Part shown: in pieces, positions 8,589 to 16,251 of the stretch
Position numbering within the stretch: the stretch's first letter is position 1
Layout: the number at the start of each line of letters is the position of its first letter
Assembly (NCBI RefSeq): GCF_041200175.1
Contig: NZ_CP165727.1
Coordinates: 5,459,501 to 5,523,500 of the forward strand
Direction: 5' to 3'
DNA: 64,000 nt
From: Streptomyces sp. R33
Lineage (GTDB): Bacteria > Actinomycetota > Actinomycetes > Streptomycetales > Streptomycetaceae
Program-made: the position numbers and the translations under genes
Notes under the pieces: model-generated
The model's database searches: none
Told to the model about the DNA's origin: nothing
The model's input: only the letters and a program-made list of their open reading frames with translations

Positions 8589-10031
8589 ATGACGATCCAG
8601 CCGCCGATGCATGTGCAGGTGCCTGCACCCATGCCTGCAGCGATGCCGATGCCCGTTTTCGAGGAGTACGAGCCCGCAGGCGACTGCGCCTGCCTCGGCT
8701 GCACGCAGCGCCGTCGTGCCCTCGCCCGCGCGAGGGCCATACCGCTCCGTGACGGCGGCCACCCGGCCGCCCGCGGGACCCGTCGGGCGCTGGTGCTGGC
8801 CACCACGGCGGGTGTGGTCCTGAGCGGTGGCGGCTCGGCCGCACTGGCGGCGGCGACCCCGGCCCCCGGCCCGGAGCCGGTCTCCCTGGACACCACCGCC
8901 GCCGACGTCCCGGCCCCCGATGCCCCCGCCCCCGAGGCCCCCGCGCCCGACATCCCCGGCTCCCCGCAGGGCGGCCGGTCCCCGCTGCACGGGCGCCCGG
9001 CACCGGCCAAGCCGGCGGGTCTGCCCGGGGCGCCGTCGGCCGTCAAGCGGATCGACCGGACGTCGATCATCACCCGGGCGAAGCTGTGGCTGGACGCGCA
9101 GGTCCCGTACAGCATGTCCACGTACTGGTCCGACGGCTACCGGCAGGACTGCTCCGGCTACGTCTCGATGGCCTGGAACCTTGGTACGAACGAGTGGACC
9201 GGCAGCCTCGACAAATTCGCCACCAAGATCACCAAGGAGGAGCTGCTGCCGGGCGACATGCTGCTCTTCCACAATCCGTCGAACCCCACCAACGGCTCGC
9301 ACGTGGTGCTCTTCGGCGGGTGGGTCGACGAGACGCGCACGCACTACGTCGCGTACGAGCAGACCCGCCCGACCACGCGGAAGGGGGCCACCCCGTACGG
9401 CTACTGGACCAACGCGACGAAGTACGTGCCGTACCGGTTCAACGGGGTGACGGGCGGCATCACGGAGCCGGACCCGGCGACCGACCCGAAGCCGGCGGTC
9501 CCGACGGTCTTCCCCGGCGCCACGCAGTTCGGGCCGGGCGCGAACAACGAGTACGTCGCCCAGCTGGGCCGGATGCTGATCGACCGCGGCGGCCGCCGCT
9601 TCTACCCCAAGGGCGCGAGCACGGCCTGGAGCGACTCCGACCGGCTGGCCACCCAGGCCTTCCAGACCGCCCAGGGCTGGACGGGCGCGGACGCCGACGG
9701 GATCCCGGGCGCGCACACCTGGCAACTGCTCGTCGAACACAAGGGCAATGACATCCGGCCGACGGTGGACGCCGCACCGGGCCCCGCCGGGGTGCCGGCC
9801 TATCCGGGGCCGTCGGCGTTCCGCCCCGGGTCCACCCACCCGTTCATCGCCGGCCTGGGCCGCCAGCTGGTGAAGAAGGGCTTCGGCAAGAACTACACGT
9901 CCGGCCCCGGGGTCCGCTGGAGCGAGGCCGACCGCCGCAGCGTCGAGGCCTTCCAGCGCGCCCAGGGCTGGCGCGGCGCCGCGGCCGACGGCTACCCGGG
10001 CCCGGAAACCTGGCGCCGGCTGTTCGCATGA
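8589..10031 (+). CDS. Secreted NlpC/P60-type peptidase with two C-terminal peptidoglycan-binding domains
   Basis: 480 residues. The unusually long cytoplasmic N-terminus holds a CACLGC cluster (Cys33, 35, 38) and a basic stretch before the export segment (about 66-88). An Ala/Pro-rich linker runs to about 150. The catalytic domain (about 155-285) has DCSGYVSMAW with catalytic Cys188 and GSHVVLFGGW with His238, as in NlpC/P60 endopeptidases that cut stem peptides. Two repeats (about 307-383 and 405-480) share FGPG/FRPG, AFQ-AQGW and ADG-PG features of peptidoglycan-binding domains. The start is the ATG at 8589; upstream in-frame codons lack a ribosome site. The stop overlaps an ATG of the downstream SPFH frame, so the two are likely co-expressed. 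Confidence 0.85.
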   Translation: MTIQPPMHVQVPAPMPAAMPMPVFEEYEPAGDCACLGCTQRRRALARARAIPLRDGGHPAARGTRRALVLATTAGVVLSGGGSAALAAATPAPGPEPVSLDTTAADVPAPDAPAPEAPAPDIPGSPQGGRSPLHGRPAPAKPAGLPGAPSAVKRIDRTSIITRAKLWLDAQVPYSMSTYWSDGYRQDCSGYVSMAWNLGTNEWTGSLDKFATKITKEELLPGDMLLFHNPSNPTNGSHVVLFGGWVDETRTHYVAYEQTRPTTRKGATPYGYWTNATKYVPYRFNGVTGGITEPDPATDPKPAVPTVFPGATQFGPGANNEYVAQLGRMLIDRGGRRFYPKGASTAWSDSDRLATQAFQTAQGWTGADADGIPGAHTWQLLVEHKGNDIRPTVDAAPGPAGVPAYPGPSAFRPGSTHPFIAGLGRQLVKKGFGKNYTSGPGVRWSEADRRSVEAFQRAQGWRGAAADGYPGPETWRRLFA

Positions 10032-10042
10032 CGGAGGCAACG

Positions 10043-12469
10043 ATGTACCCCACGCACACCACCTCGACGACGGGCACCTTCCGCGTCCCCTCCGCGGCAG
10101 CCACGCCCCCGCCCGCCCCCCAGGCCCCGGCCGTGCGAGGCACGGGCAACCTGTACCCGACCCCACCCCACCCGCTGCGCGTCCCCACCGCGCTCACGGA
10201 TCCGCTCCCGGACATGGCGCAGGCAGCTCCGACGGCCGGGCTTCCGGCCGCGGACCCCGTCCTCCCGGACCCCGTCCTCCCGGACCCCGGGCAGGCCGCT
10301 CGGGTGGCCGCGGCAGCGGCGGACCTGCCCGCGCACCCGGCCGGGGCGGGGGCCGAGCCTCCCGCCGAGACCTCGCGCCCCGTGGCTCCGCTCCCGCACG
10401 CGGCGCAGGCCGCTCCGGCTGCGGGCCCGCTCTCGTACGCCGCTCAGACCGGGCCAGGGGCCGGGTCTTCGGGCGTGGTGGCAGGGGTGGCGGATCCCGG
10501 CCGACGGGGGTGGGTCGCCGGAACTCCGGCCAGGCTGGTGGCCGCGCCGCGCGAGGTCGCCCTGCCGCACGGGCGCCCGGCGGCGGAGGCCGCCCGGAGC
10601 GAGGTCCCGGCGGCCCGGAACCGGGCCGAGGCCGAGCCGGTGCCCGCACTGGCCGGGGCCGTCGACCGCGCCGAGTCCGGCGGGGGCTCGTACGGCCACG
10701 AACCCGATCCGCTGGTCTGCGTACCGGCCCCGGCGGGGCCCGGCCCGGACGAGGCCGCGCACACCGGCGTGGCCACCCTGCGCCTGCGCGGCTTCGACGG
10801 TGGGGGCGAGTCGGCGCCCCCGCACGGGCAGGTGTGGCCGCCCGCCGGTCCCGAGGCGGATGCCGGGACCGAGCCGGCGGCGGACCGCCCCGCACAGCGG
10901 TACGGCGAGGCGTGGCCGCCCGCCGGCCCCCAGGCCGAGCCCGATCCCGAGGCCGCGGCACACGTTCGCGCCCCCGCGTACGGCGTGGCCGTCGGCCCCG
11001 AGGCCGAGCCCGAGGCCGGCCCCGAGCCGGCGCACCTGCACGGGCAGATCGGCCCCCAGGCCGGCTCCGACTCCGCGCACCCGCACGGCCGGGCCGGCCT
11101 CCAGGCCGATCCCGAGTCCGCCCACGCGTACGGCCAGGTCGGCCTTCGAGCCGCCGAGTCCGCCCACGGGCACGCGCACACGCTCGGGCACGCGCAGGGG
11201 CACGGAACGGCAGGACCCGGGGGGCCGTACGGCCCGGCCGAACCGGCCGTCGCAGTGCCCGTAGCAGTGCCCGGACCCGCGGTCGCGGACATCGTCGCGC
11301 AGGCCGTGGCCCGCGGGATGGGCGCGGAGCGCCAGGGGTCCGACCCGCAGGACCTGCCGCGCACCGCGCCCGCCCGCGGAGCCGCGGTCACCGAGGTGCC
11401 GGTGCACCTGCCGTTCCCCGGGGAGTCCCGGCCGGCCCAAGCCCAGTCCCAGGCCCAGGCCCAGGCCCAGGCCCAAGCCCAGTCCCAGGCCCAGGCCCAG
11501 GCCCGGCCCCCGGCCCCCGCCGCCGCGCCGCGGTCCCGTGCCGCCCGTCCCGCCCCCAGCCGCCGGGTCCCGCGCGGCGACGACCGGCTCCGGGAACACC
11601 GCGGGCCCGTGCTGCCCGGCTGGGTCGGCGTCGGCGTCGGCGGGCTCGCCCTCGCCGGCTGCCTGGCGGTGCTCTGGAGGGCCGGGGCGGTGCCGGCCAC
11701 CCTCGTGGCCGCGTTCGGCGCGACCCCCCGCCCCTACGAGGGGCTCCGCGCCACCCACTGGCCGCCGCTCGCCTTCCTCGGCATCGTCGCGCTGCTCGCG
11801 CTCGGCGGACTGGGCCGCGCCAAGGCGGGCCACGCCTGGGTGCTGACCCTCTTCGGCCGCTACCGCGGCACGGTCCGCCGTACCGGCCTCACCTGGGTCA
11901 GCCCGCTCCTCCTGCGCCAGCGCGTCGACGTACGGCTGCGGCACTGGCGCAGCGAGCCCATGCCGGCCGTGGACTCCGGGGGCCTGGCCCTGCGGGTCGT
12001 CGTCCAGGTCGTCTGGCAGGTCAAGGACACCGCCCGGGCCACCCTCGCCGTCGAGGACCACACCGACTACCTCGCCGAGCAGGTCGAATCGGCGATGGCC
12101 CGGGTCCTGTCCCAGCTGCCCGCCGATGCCTTCCACGAGGACGCCCCGACGCTGCGCGACGCCGAGGCCGTCGGCGACGCGCTGACCCGGATGCTCGCGA
12201 CCGAGACCGAGGCGGTCGGGATCGAGGTGTACTCGGCCCAGCCGACCCGGATCGAGTACGCCCCCGACGTCGCCGAGGCGATGCGGCGGCGCCGGGTCGC
12301 GGCCATCGACGCCAAGCACCGGGACACGGTGCTGACCTCGATCGTGGACGCGGTCGACGACACCGTCCACCGGCTGACCTCACGCGGGCTGGTCGAACTC
12401 GACGACTACGAGCGCAAGGCCCTCGTGAAGGACCTCACCGTCGCCTTCTACACGGGACGCCCGGAGTAG
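10043..12469 (+). CDS. SPFH/band-7 domain protein with a ~520-residue low-complexity N-terminal extension
   Basis: 808 residues. GGAGG at 10033-10037 supports the ATG at 10043 rather than the ATG at 10028 that overlaps the previous stop. Residues 1 to about 520 are Ala/Pro/Gly/Glu/Gln-rich and disordered-looking, with loose repeats around HGQ-GPQA and a strict Ala-Gln repeat. Two hydrophobic segments follow (about 528-552 and 568-590). The SPFH domain then begins with HAWVLTLFGRYRGTVRRTGL and continues through VRLRHWRSEPMPAVDSGGLALRVVVQVVWQV to about residue 790. SPFH proteins form membrane microdomains or rings and often scaffold proteases. Pairing with a cell-wall hydrolase suggests an envelope role. 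The long extension is unusual for the family. Confidence 0.8.
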   Translation: MYPTHTTSTTGTFRVPSAAATPPPAPQAPAVRGTGNLYPTPPHPLRVPTALTDPLPDMAQAAPTAGLPAADPVLPDPVLPDPGQAARVAAAAADLPAHPAGAGAEPPAETSRPVAPLPHAAQAAPAAGPLSYAAQTGPGAGSSGVVAGVADPGRRGWVAGTPARLVAAPREVALPHGRPAAEAARSEVPAARNRAEAEPVPALAGAVDRAESGGGSYGHEPDPLVCVPAPAGPGPDEAAHTGVATLRLRGFDGGGESAPPHGQVWPPAGPEADAGTEPAADRPAQRYGEAWPPAGPQAEPDPEAAAHVRAPAYGVAVGPEAEPEAGPEPAHLHGQIGPQAGSDSAHPHGRAGLQADPESAHAYGQVGLRAAESAHGHAHTLGHAQGHGTAGPGGPYGPAEPAVAVPVAVPGPAVADIVAQAVARGMGAERQGSDPQDLPRTAPARGAAVTEVPVHLPFPGESRPAQAQSQAQAQAQAQAQSQAQAQARPPAPAAAPRSRAARPAPSRRVPRGDDRLREHRGPVLPGWVGVGVGGLALAGCLAVLWRAGAVPATLVAAFGATPRPYEGLRATHWPPLAFLGIVALLALGGLGRAKAGHAWVLTLFGRYRGTVRRTGLTWVSPLLLRQRVDVRLRHWRSEPMPAVDSGGLALRVVVQVVWQVKDTARATLAVEDHTDYLAEQVESAMARVLSQLPADAFHEDAPTLRDAEAVGDALTRMLATETEAVGIEVYSAQPTRIEYAPDVAEAMRRRRVAAIDAKHRDTVLTSIVDAVDDTVHRLTSRGLVELDDYERKALVKDLTVAFYTGRPE
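11435..11505 (+). repeat. Hexanucleotide repeat encoding an Ala-Gln tract in the SPFH gene
   Basis: About 11 near-perfect copies of the 6-mer GCCCAG, with a few CAA and TCC variants, encode alternating Ala-Gln/Ser-Gln. The unit is a multiple of three, so copy-number change would alter length without breaking the frame. Confidence 0.8.
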
Positions 12470-12537
12470 GGCGGAGCGAGGGAAACGCACCGCATGCGGA
12501 ACGGGTGGCCGGAATCGACCGGACCACCCGTTCCCCC

Positions 12538-12553
12538 ATTGGTCTGGACATGG
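12538..12553 (+). promoter_or_regulatory. DasR-like site (distal) in the AA10 promoter
   Basis: ATTGGTCTGGACATGG matches 11 of 16 positions of the dre consensus. It overlaps a TGGACA -35 element at 12545-12550, so a bound repressor would block polymerase. Confidence 0.6.
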
Positions 12554-12573
12554 CCAACTCCCGTCAATAGTCT
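12545..12573 (+). promoter_or_regulatory. Promoter of the AA10 gene
   Basis: -35 TGGACA (12545-12550), 17-nt spacer, -10 TAGTCT (12568-12573). The dre-like sites cover the -35 and the sequence just after the -10. Confidence 0.55.
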
Positions 12574-12577
12574 GGTA

Positions 12578-12593
12578 CTTGGTCTAGACCTGA
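12578..12593 (+). promoter_or_regulatory. DasR-like site (proximal) in the AA10 promoter
   Basis: CTTGGTCTAGACCTGA carries an intact GGTCTAGACC palindrome, the core of dre sites, and matches 12 of 16 consensus positions. It lies 67 nt before the ATG, at the expected transcription start region. Confidence 0.75.
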
Positions 12594-12659
12594 ATCCCCA
12601 TGCTCGACCCCACGCGTGCGCACGCTCTCGCCGAACTCCCCCCACGTTCAAGGAGCATC

Positions 12660-13280
12660 ATGCGTCCCATCCGCATGCCCGTTCACCTGCCCAGACGAGC
12701 CGGCGCCGCCGCGCTCGGCCTGGGGGCCGTCGCCTCCCTGGCGCTCCTCACCGCCCCCACCGCCAGCGGCCACGGCTACACGGACACCCCCATCAGCCGC
12801 CAGAAGCTCTGCGCCAACAAGACGGTCTCCGACTGCGGCCCGATCCAGTGGGAGCCGCAGAGCGTCGAGGGCTACAAGGGCTTCCCGGCCGCCGGTCCGG
12901 CGGACGGGAAGATATGCGCCGGGGGACACAGCGAGTTCGCGCAGCTCGACGACCCGCGCGGCGGGGCCTGGCCCGCCACCAAGGTGACCAGCGGGCAGAG
13001 CTACGGCTTCCGGTGGCAGTTCACCGCCAACCACTCCACCACCGACTTCAAGTACTACGTCACCAAGAACGGCTGGGACCCGACCAAGCCGCTCACCCGC
13101 GCCGCCCTCGAGTCCCAGCCCTTCCTCACCGTCGCCTACAACGGTGCCCGGCCGCCCATGACCACCGTCCACCAGGGCACCATGCCGAGCGGCAAGACCG
13201 GCCGGCACATGATCCTGGCCGTCTGGACGGTCAACGACACGGCCATGGCCTTCTACGCCTGCTCCGACGTCCAGTTCTGA
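12660..13280 (+). CDS. Secreted AA10 lytic polysaccharide monooxygenase (chitin-active type)
   Basis: 206 residues, preprotein of a small single-domain copper enzyme that oxidatively cleaves crystalline chitin or cellulose outside the cell. The signal peptide (1-37) ends TASG, which exposes His38 as the N-terminal residue (HGYTDTPISRQ). His38 and His125 (TANHSTTD) form the histidine brace. Four Cys (51, 59, 86, 201) can make the two usual disulfides. The YYVTKNGWDP segment is typical of the family. The gene has an AAGGAG site just before the ATG at 12660. Its promoter carries two DasR-like sites, so induction by chitin breakdown products is expected. There is no extra binding module, unlike the chitinase at 17631. 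Confidence 0.93.
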   Translation: MRPIRMPVHLPRRAGAAALGLGAVASLALLTAPTASGHGYTDTPISRQKLCANKTVSDCGPIQWEPQSVEGYKGFPAAGPADGKICAGGHSEFAQLDDPRGGAWPATKVTSGQSYGFRWQFTANHSTTDFKYYVTKNGWDPTKPLTRAALESQPFLTVAYNGARPPMTTVHQGTMPSGKTGRHMILAVWTVNDTAMAFYACSDVQF

Positions 13281-13303
13281 CCTTCACTTCCGACCTTCAA
13301 TTC

Positions 13304-13316
13304 TGACGGTACGTCA
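13304..13316 (+). promoter_or_regulatory. Imperfect palindrome before the acyl-CoA ligase gene, possible operator
   Basis: TGACGGTACGTCA has complementary TGACG/CGTCA arms around a 3-nt centre (extended to 7-nt arms by the flanking C and G). It lies 17 nt upstream of the ATG at 13333, a position consistent with a TetR-type operator. Confidence 0.45.
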
Positions 13317-13332
13317 GCTAGCCTCCGGCGGC

Positions 13333-15012
13333 ATGCGGACGACACCCGAAACCGTCGCGGAGCTCATCGCACGCCAATGGGGCGACCACCGGCCCGGCCT
13401 GCAGTACGGCGGCAGCACGCACACCGCCGTCCTCAGCCGGCACCGGACCGCCCAGGAGGCCGCAGCGCGCGCCGCGCTGCTCGTCGACCTGCTGCCGTCG
13501 GACGCCGAACCGCACATCGGGGTGCTGCTCGACAACACCCCCGAGTTCCCGTTCTGGCTCGGCGCGGCGGCCCTCGCCGGGGCCGCCGTCGCCGGGATCA
13601 ACCCCACCCGGCGCGGCCCGGAGCTCGCGCGCGACGTCCTGCACGCCGACTGCCGGATCCTGGTCACCGAGCGCGCCCACCTGCCGCTGCTGCGCGGCCT
13701 CGACCTGCCGGGCGTACGGATCCTCGTGACCGACACCGAGGAGTACGCGGACCTGCTCGCCCCGTACGCGGCCGCGAAGCCGGGTGAGGCGGCGATCGGC
13801 ACCCCGGGCCCCGGCTCCCGCTTCCTCCTCTACTTCACCTCGGGCTCCACCGGCGCCCCCAAGGCCGCCCTGTGCAGCCAGGGCCGGATCGCCGCCGCCG
13901 GGGACTCCCTGGCCCGGCAGTTCTCGGTCGCCCCGGACGACGTCCACTACATCTGCATGCCGCTCTTCCACGGCAACGCGGTCATCGCCGACTGGCTGCC
14001 CGCCCTCGCCGGGGGCGCGTCCGTGGCGCTGCGCCCCCGGTTCTCCGCCTCCGCGTTCCTGGACGACGTCCGCGCGTACGGGGCGACGTACTTCACCTAC
14101 GTCGGCCGGGCCGTCCAGTACCTGCTGGCCACCGAGCCCCGCCCCGACGACCGCGTGCACAGCCTGCGCCTCGGCTTCGGCACCGAGGCCGGCGCGGTGG
14201 ACGCGGCCCGCTTCGCCGAGCGGTTCGGGGTCCGGCTGGTCGAGGGGTACGGGGCCACCGAGGGCGGAGCCTCCGTCCAGCGGACCCCGGACACCCCGCC
14301 GGGCGCCCTGGGCCGGGCGGGGGCCGGGGACGACCTGGCCGTGATCGATCCGGAGACCGGCGCGGAGTGCCCGCCGGCCGTCCTGGGCGCGCAGGGCCGC
14401 CTCCTCAACGGCTCCGCCGCGATCGGTGAGCTGGTCAACCGCGGCCGGAGCCTGTTCGAGGGCTACTGGCGCAACCCCGAGGCGGAGGCCGCGCGGACCC
14501 GGGAGGGCTGGTACTGGACGGGCGACCTCTTCTTCCGCGACGCGGACGGGTTCCTCTACTTCGCGGGCCGCACCGACGACCGGCTGCGGGTCGACAGCGA
14601 GAACCTCGCCGCCGCGGTGATCGAGAACATCCTGGCGCGCTGGTCCCCGGCGGCCGCGGTCGCCGTGTACGCGGTGCCGGACGAGGCGGCCGGCGACCAG
14701 GTGATGGCGGCGGTCGCCCTCGAGGAAGGGGAGCGGTTCTCGCCGGAGGCCTTCTCCGCCTTCCTGGCCGCCCAGCCGGACCTGGGCACGAAGATGTCCC
14801 CGCGCTACGTCCGGATCGTGGAGTCCATGCCGACCACGGCGACGAACAAGGTCCACCGGGTCGCCCTGCGCCGGGCCGGCTTCCGCTGCCCGGACCCGGT
14901 CTGGTGGTCCCCGCCGGGCACTGCCGGCTACCGCCTCCTGGGCCCGGCCGACCTCTCCGGGCTGCTCGCGGCGTACGCGGCCCACGGCCGCGACGAGCTC
15001 CTGGAGCGCTGA
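13333..15012 (+). CDS. AMP-dependent acyl-CoA synthetase/ligase
   Basis: 559-residue member of the adenylate-forming superfamily, which activates a carboxylic acid (probably a fatty acid) with ATP and transfers it to CoA. The phosphate-binding loop LLYFTSGSTGAPKAAL is near residues 165-180. The second motif YGATEGG lies in the middle. YWTGDLFFRDADGFLYFAGRTDDRLRVDSEN marks the hinge to the C-terminal domain, and TATNKVHRVALRR contains the usual C-terminal catalytic Lys. The start ATG has no strong ribosome site. A palindrome lies just upstream. The substrate cannot be read from sequence, and no beta-oxidation gene is adjacent. Confidence 0.88.
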   Translation: MRTTPETVAELIARQWGDHRPGLQYGGSTHTAVLSRHRTAQEAAARAALLVDLLPSDAEPHIGVLLDNTPEFPFWLGAAALAGAAVAGINPTRRGPELARDVLHADCRILVTERAHLPLLRGLDLPGVRILVTDTEEYADLLAPYAAAKPGEAAIGTPGPGSRFLLYFTSGSTGAPKAALCSQGRIAAAGDSLARQFSVAPDDVHYICMPLFHGNAVIADWLPALAGGASVALRPRFSASAFLDDVRAYGATYFTYVGRAVQYLLATEPRPDDRVHSLRLGFGTEAGAVDAARFAERFGVRLVEGYGATEGGASVQRTPDTPPGALGRAGAGDDLAVIDPETGAECPPAVLGAQGRLLNGSAAIGELVNRGRSLFEGYWRNPEAEAARTREGWYWTGDLFFRDADGFLYFAGRTDDRLRVDSENLAAAVIENILARWSPAAAVAVYAVPDEAAGDQVMAAVALEEGERFSPEAFSAFLAAQPDLGTKMSPRYVRIVESMPTTATNKVHRVALRRAGFRCPDPVWWSPPGTAGYRLLGPADLSGLLAAYAAHGRDELLER

Positions 15013-15035
15013 TCCGCGGGCCGCGGGTATTGGTT

Positions 15036-15063
15036 TTGAGCACCCCTGAGGAGCAGGTAGTAT
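15036..15063 (+). promoter_or_regulatory. Promoter of tRNA-Lys copy 2
   Basis: -35 TTGAGC (15036-15041), 16-nt spacer, -10 TAGTAT (15058-15063), 12 nt before the mature tRNA start, with the conserved CTGTCAG leader. Confidence 0.7.
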
Positions 15064-15075
15064 TTTCTCTGTCAG

Positions 15076-15149
15076 GCGCCGCTAGCTCAGTTGGTTAGAG
15101 CAGCTGACTCTTAATCAGCGGGTCCGGGGTTCGAGTCCCTGGCGGCGCA
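15076..15149 (+). tRNA. tRNA-Lys(CUU), copy 2
   Basis: 74-nt cloverleaf with anticodon CUU, identical in sequence to the minus-strand copies at 8329-8402 and 22912-22985 but in the opposite orientation. 3' CCA not encoded. Confidence 0.96.
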
Positions 15150-15154
15150 CCTGT

Positions 15155-15194
15155 ACTTCGGGCGGTTTCCGGTTCACCGGGAACCGCCCGAAGT
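15155..15194 (+). terminator. Terminator after tRNA-Lys copy 2
   Basis: An 18-bp stem (one G-T wobble): ACTTCGGGCGGTTTCCGG at 15155-15172 with CCGGGAACCGCCCGAAGT at 15177-15194, loop TTCA. Confidence 0.8.
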
Positions 15195-15262
15195 GTTTCC
15201 GGGGCTCCTCTCCCGCCGTTCCCGCCGTGAGATCCGTCGGCAACGCCCGTCCGTGACCGGTG

Positions 15263-16021
15263 TCACAGGGTGAGTGAAAGGAGCAGCGGCGCGGCCTTCC
15301 GGTTCAGTGCGTCCGCGGCGGCCCGCAGCCGGTGCGCGTGCTCGACGGGCATCGACAGGGCCAGGCAGCCCACCGAGGCCCCGGCCGTGATCGGTACCGC
15401 GGCGCAGACGGTGCCCACCGCGTACTCCTGCAGGTCCAGGACCGGCACCGTGGCCGGCTGGGCGTCCAGCTTGGAGAAGAGGATCCGCTCGTTCACGATC
15501 GTCTTCGACGTGAGCCGGGCGATCTTGTGCCGCGAGAGGTGGTCGCGCCGCCCGTTCTGGTCGAGCTGGGTCAGCAGGCACTTGCCGACCGCGCTGGCGT
15601 GCGCCGCGGAGCGGAAGTCGACCCATTCGTGCACCTTCGGGGTGCGCGGGCTGTCCGCGAACTGCGTGATCTTCACTTCGCCGTCCACGTACCGGCTGAT
15701 GTAGACCGCCGCGCCCACCGAGTCCCGCAGCCGGTCCAGGGTGTCCTGCAGCTTGTTCTGGAGGGCCTGCTGCCTGTCTATGCCTGAGCCGAGCAGGACG
15801 AGTGAGTCCCCTATGGCATAGGCGCCGTCCGCCACCTGGAGGACGTACCCCTCACGGCGCAGCATGAGGAGCATGGGGGCGAGATGGACCGCGGGCAGGC
15901 CGGTCTCACGCGCGATCTGTACATCGGTCACACCGCCGGTATGGCGGGCGATCGTTTCGAGTACGCGCAGGGCGTACTGCACCGAGTGGAACGGCGCGGT
16001 CGGCTCGGGCTTCAGCGCCAC
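15263..16021 (-). CDS. IclR-family transcriptional regulator
   Basis: 252 residues. The N-terminal winged helix-turn-helix (about 10-75) reads SVQYALRVLETIARHTGGVTDVQIARETGLPAVHLAPMLLMLRREGYV as separate helices. The C-terminal ligand-binding domain (about 85-250) has the IclR-type features (AAHASAVGKCLL, DHLSRHKI, AVPITAGASVGCLALSMP). The start is GTG at 16021 with GGGGGA upstream. It is divergent from the LLM oxidoreductase gene across 230 nt, so it may control that gene or itself. The ligand is unknown. Confidence 0.88.
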   Translation of the reverse strand: MALKPEPTAPFHSVQYALRVLETIARHTGGVTDVQIARETGLPAVHLAPMLLMLRREGYVLQVADGAYAIGDSLVLLGSGIDRQQALQNKLQDTLDRLRDSVGAAVYISRYVDGEVKITQFADSPRTPKVHEWVDFRSAAHASAVGKCLLTQLDQNGRRDHLSRHKIARLTSKTIVNERILFSKLDAQPATVPVLDLQEYAVGTVCAAVPITAGASVGCLALSMPVEHAHRLRAAADALNRKAAPLLLSLTL

Positions 16022-16251
16022 GGTTTTCCCCCTAGCAGGTTGTTACCGCTTGCCCTACCACGATAGCCATCAAGAGGCCCATGTGGAGCGCCTGTTGAGG
16101 AGATTGATGGCTCGATCAGGTCCCCTGGTCTGTGTCTAATCCAATGGCATATGCCAAGGTCACGCCTGCTGTCCCGGGATGCCGGGAATGGCCGCAGGCC
16201 GCCGATGGTTCGAGTTCTTCGTACGGACGGCGAACCGAGACGGGAGCGACT

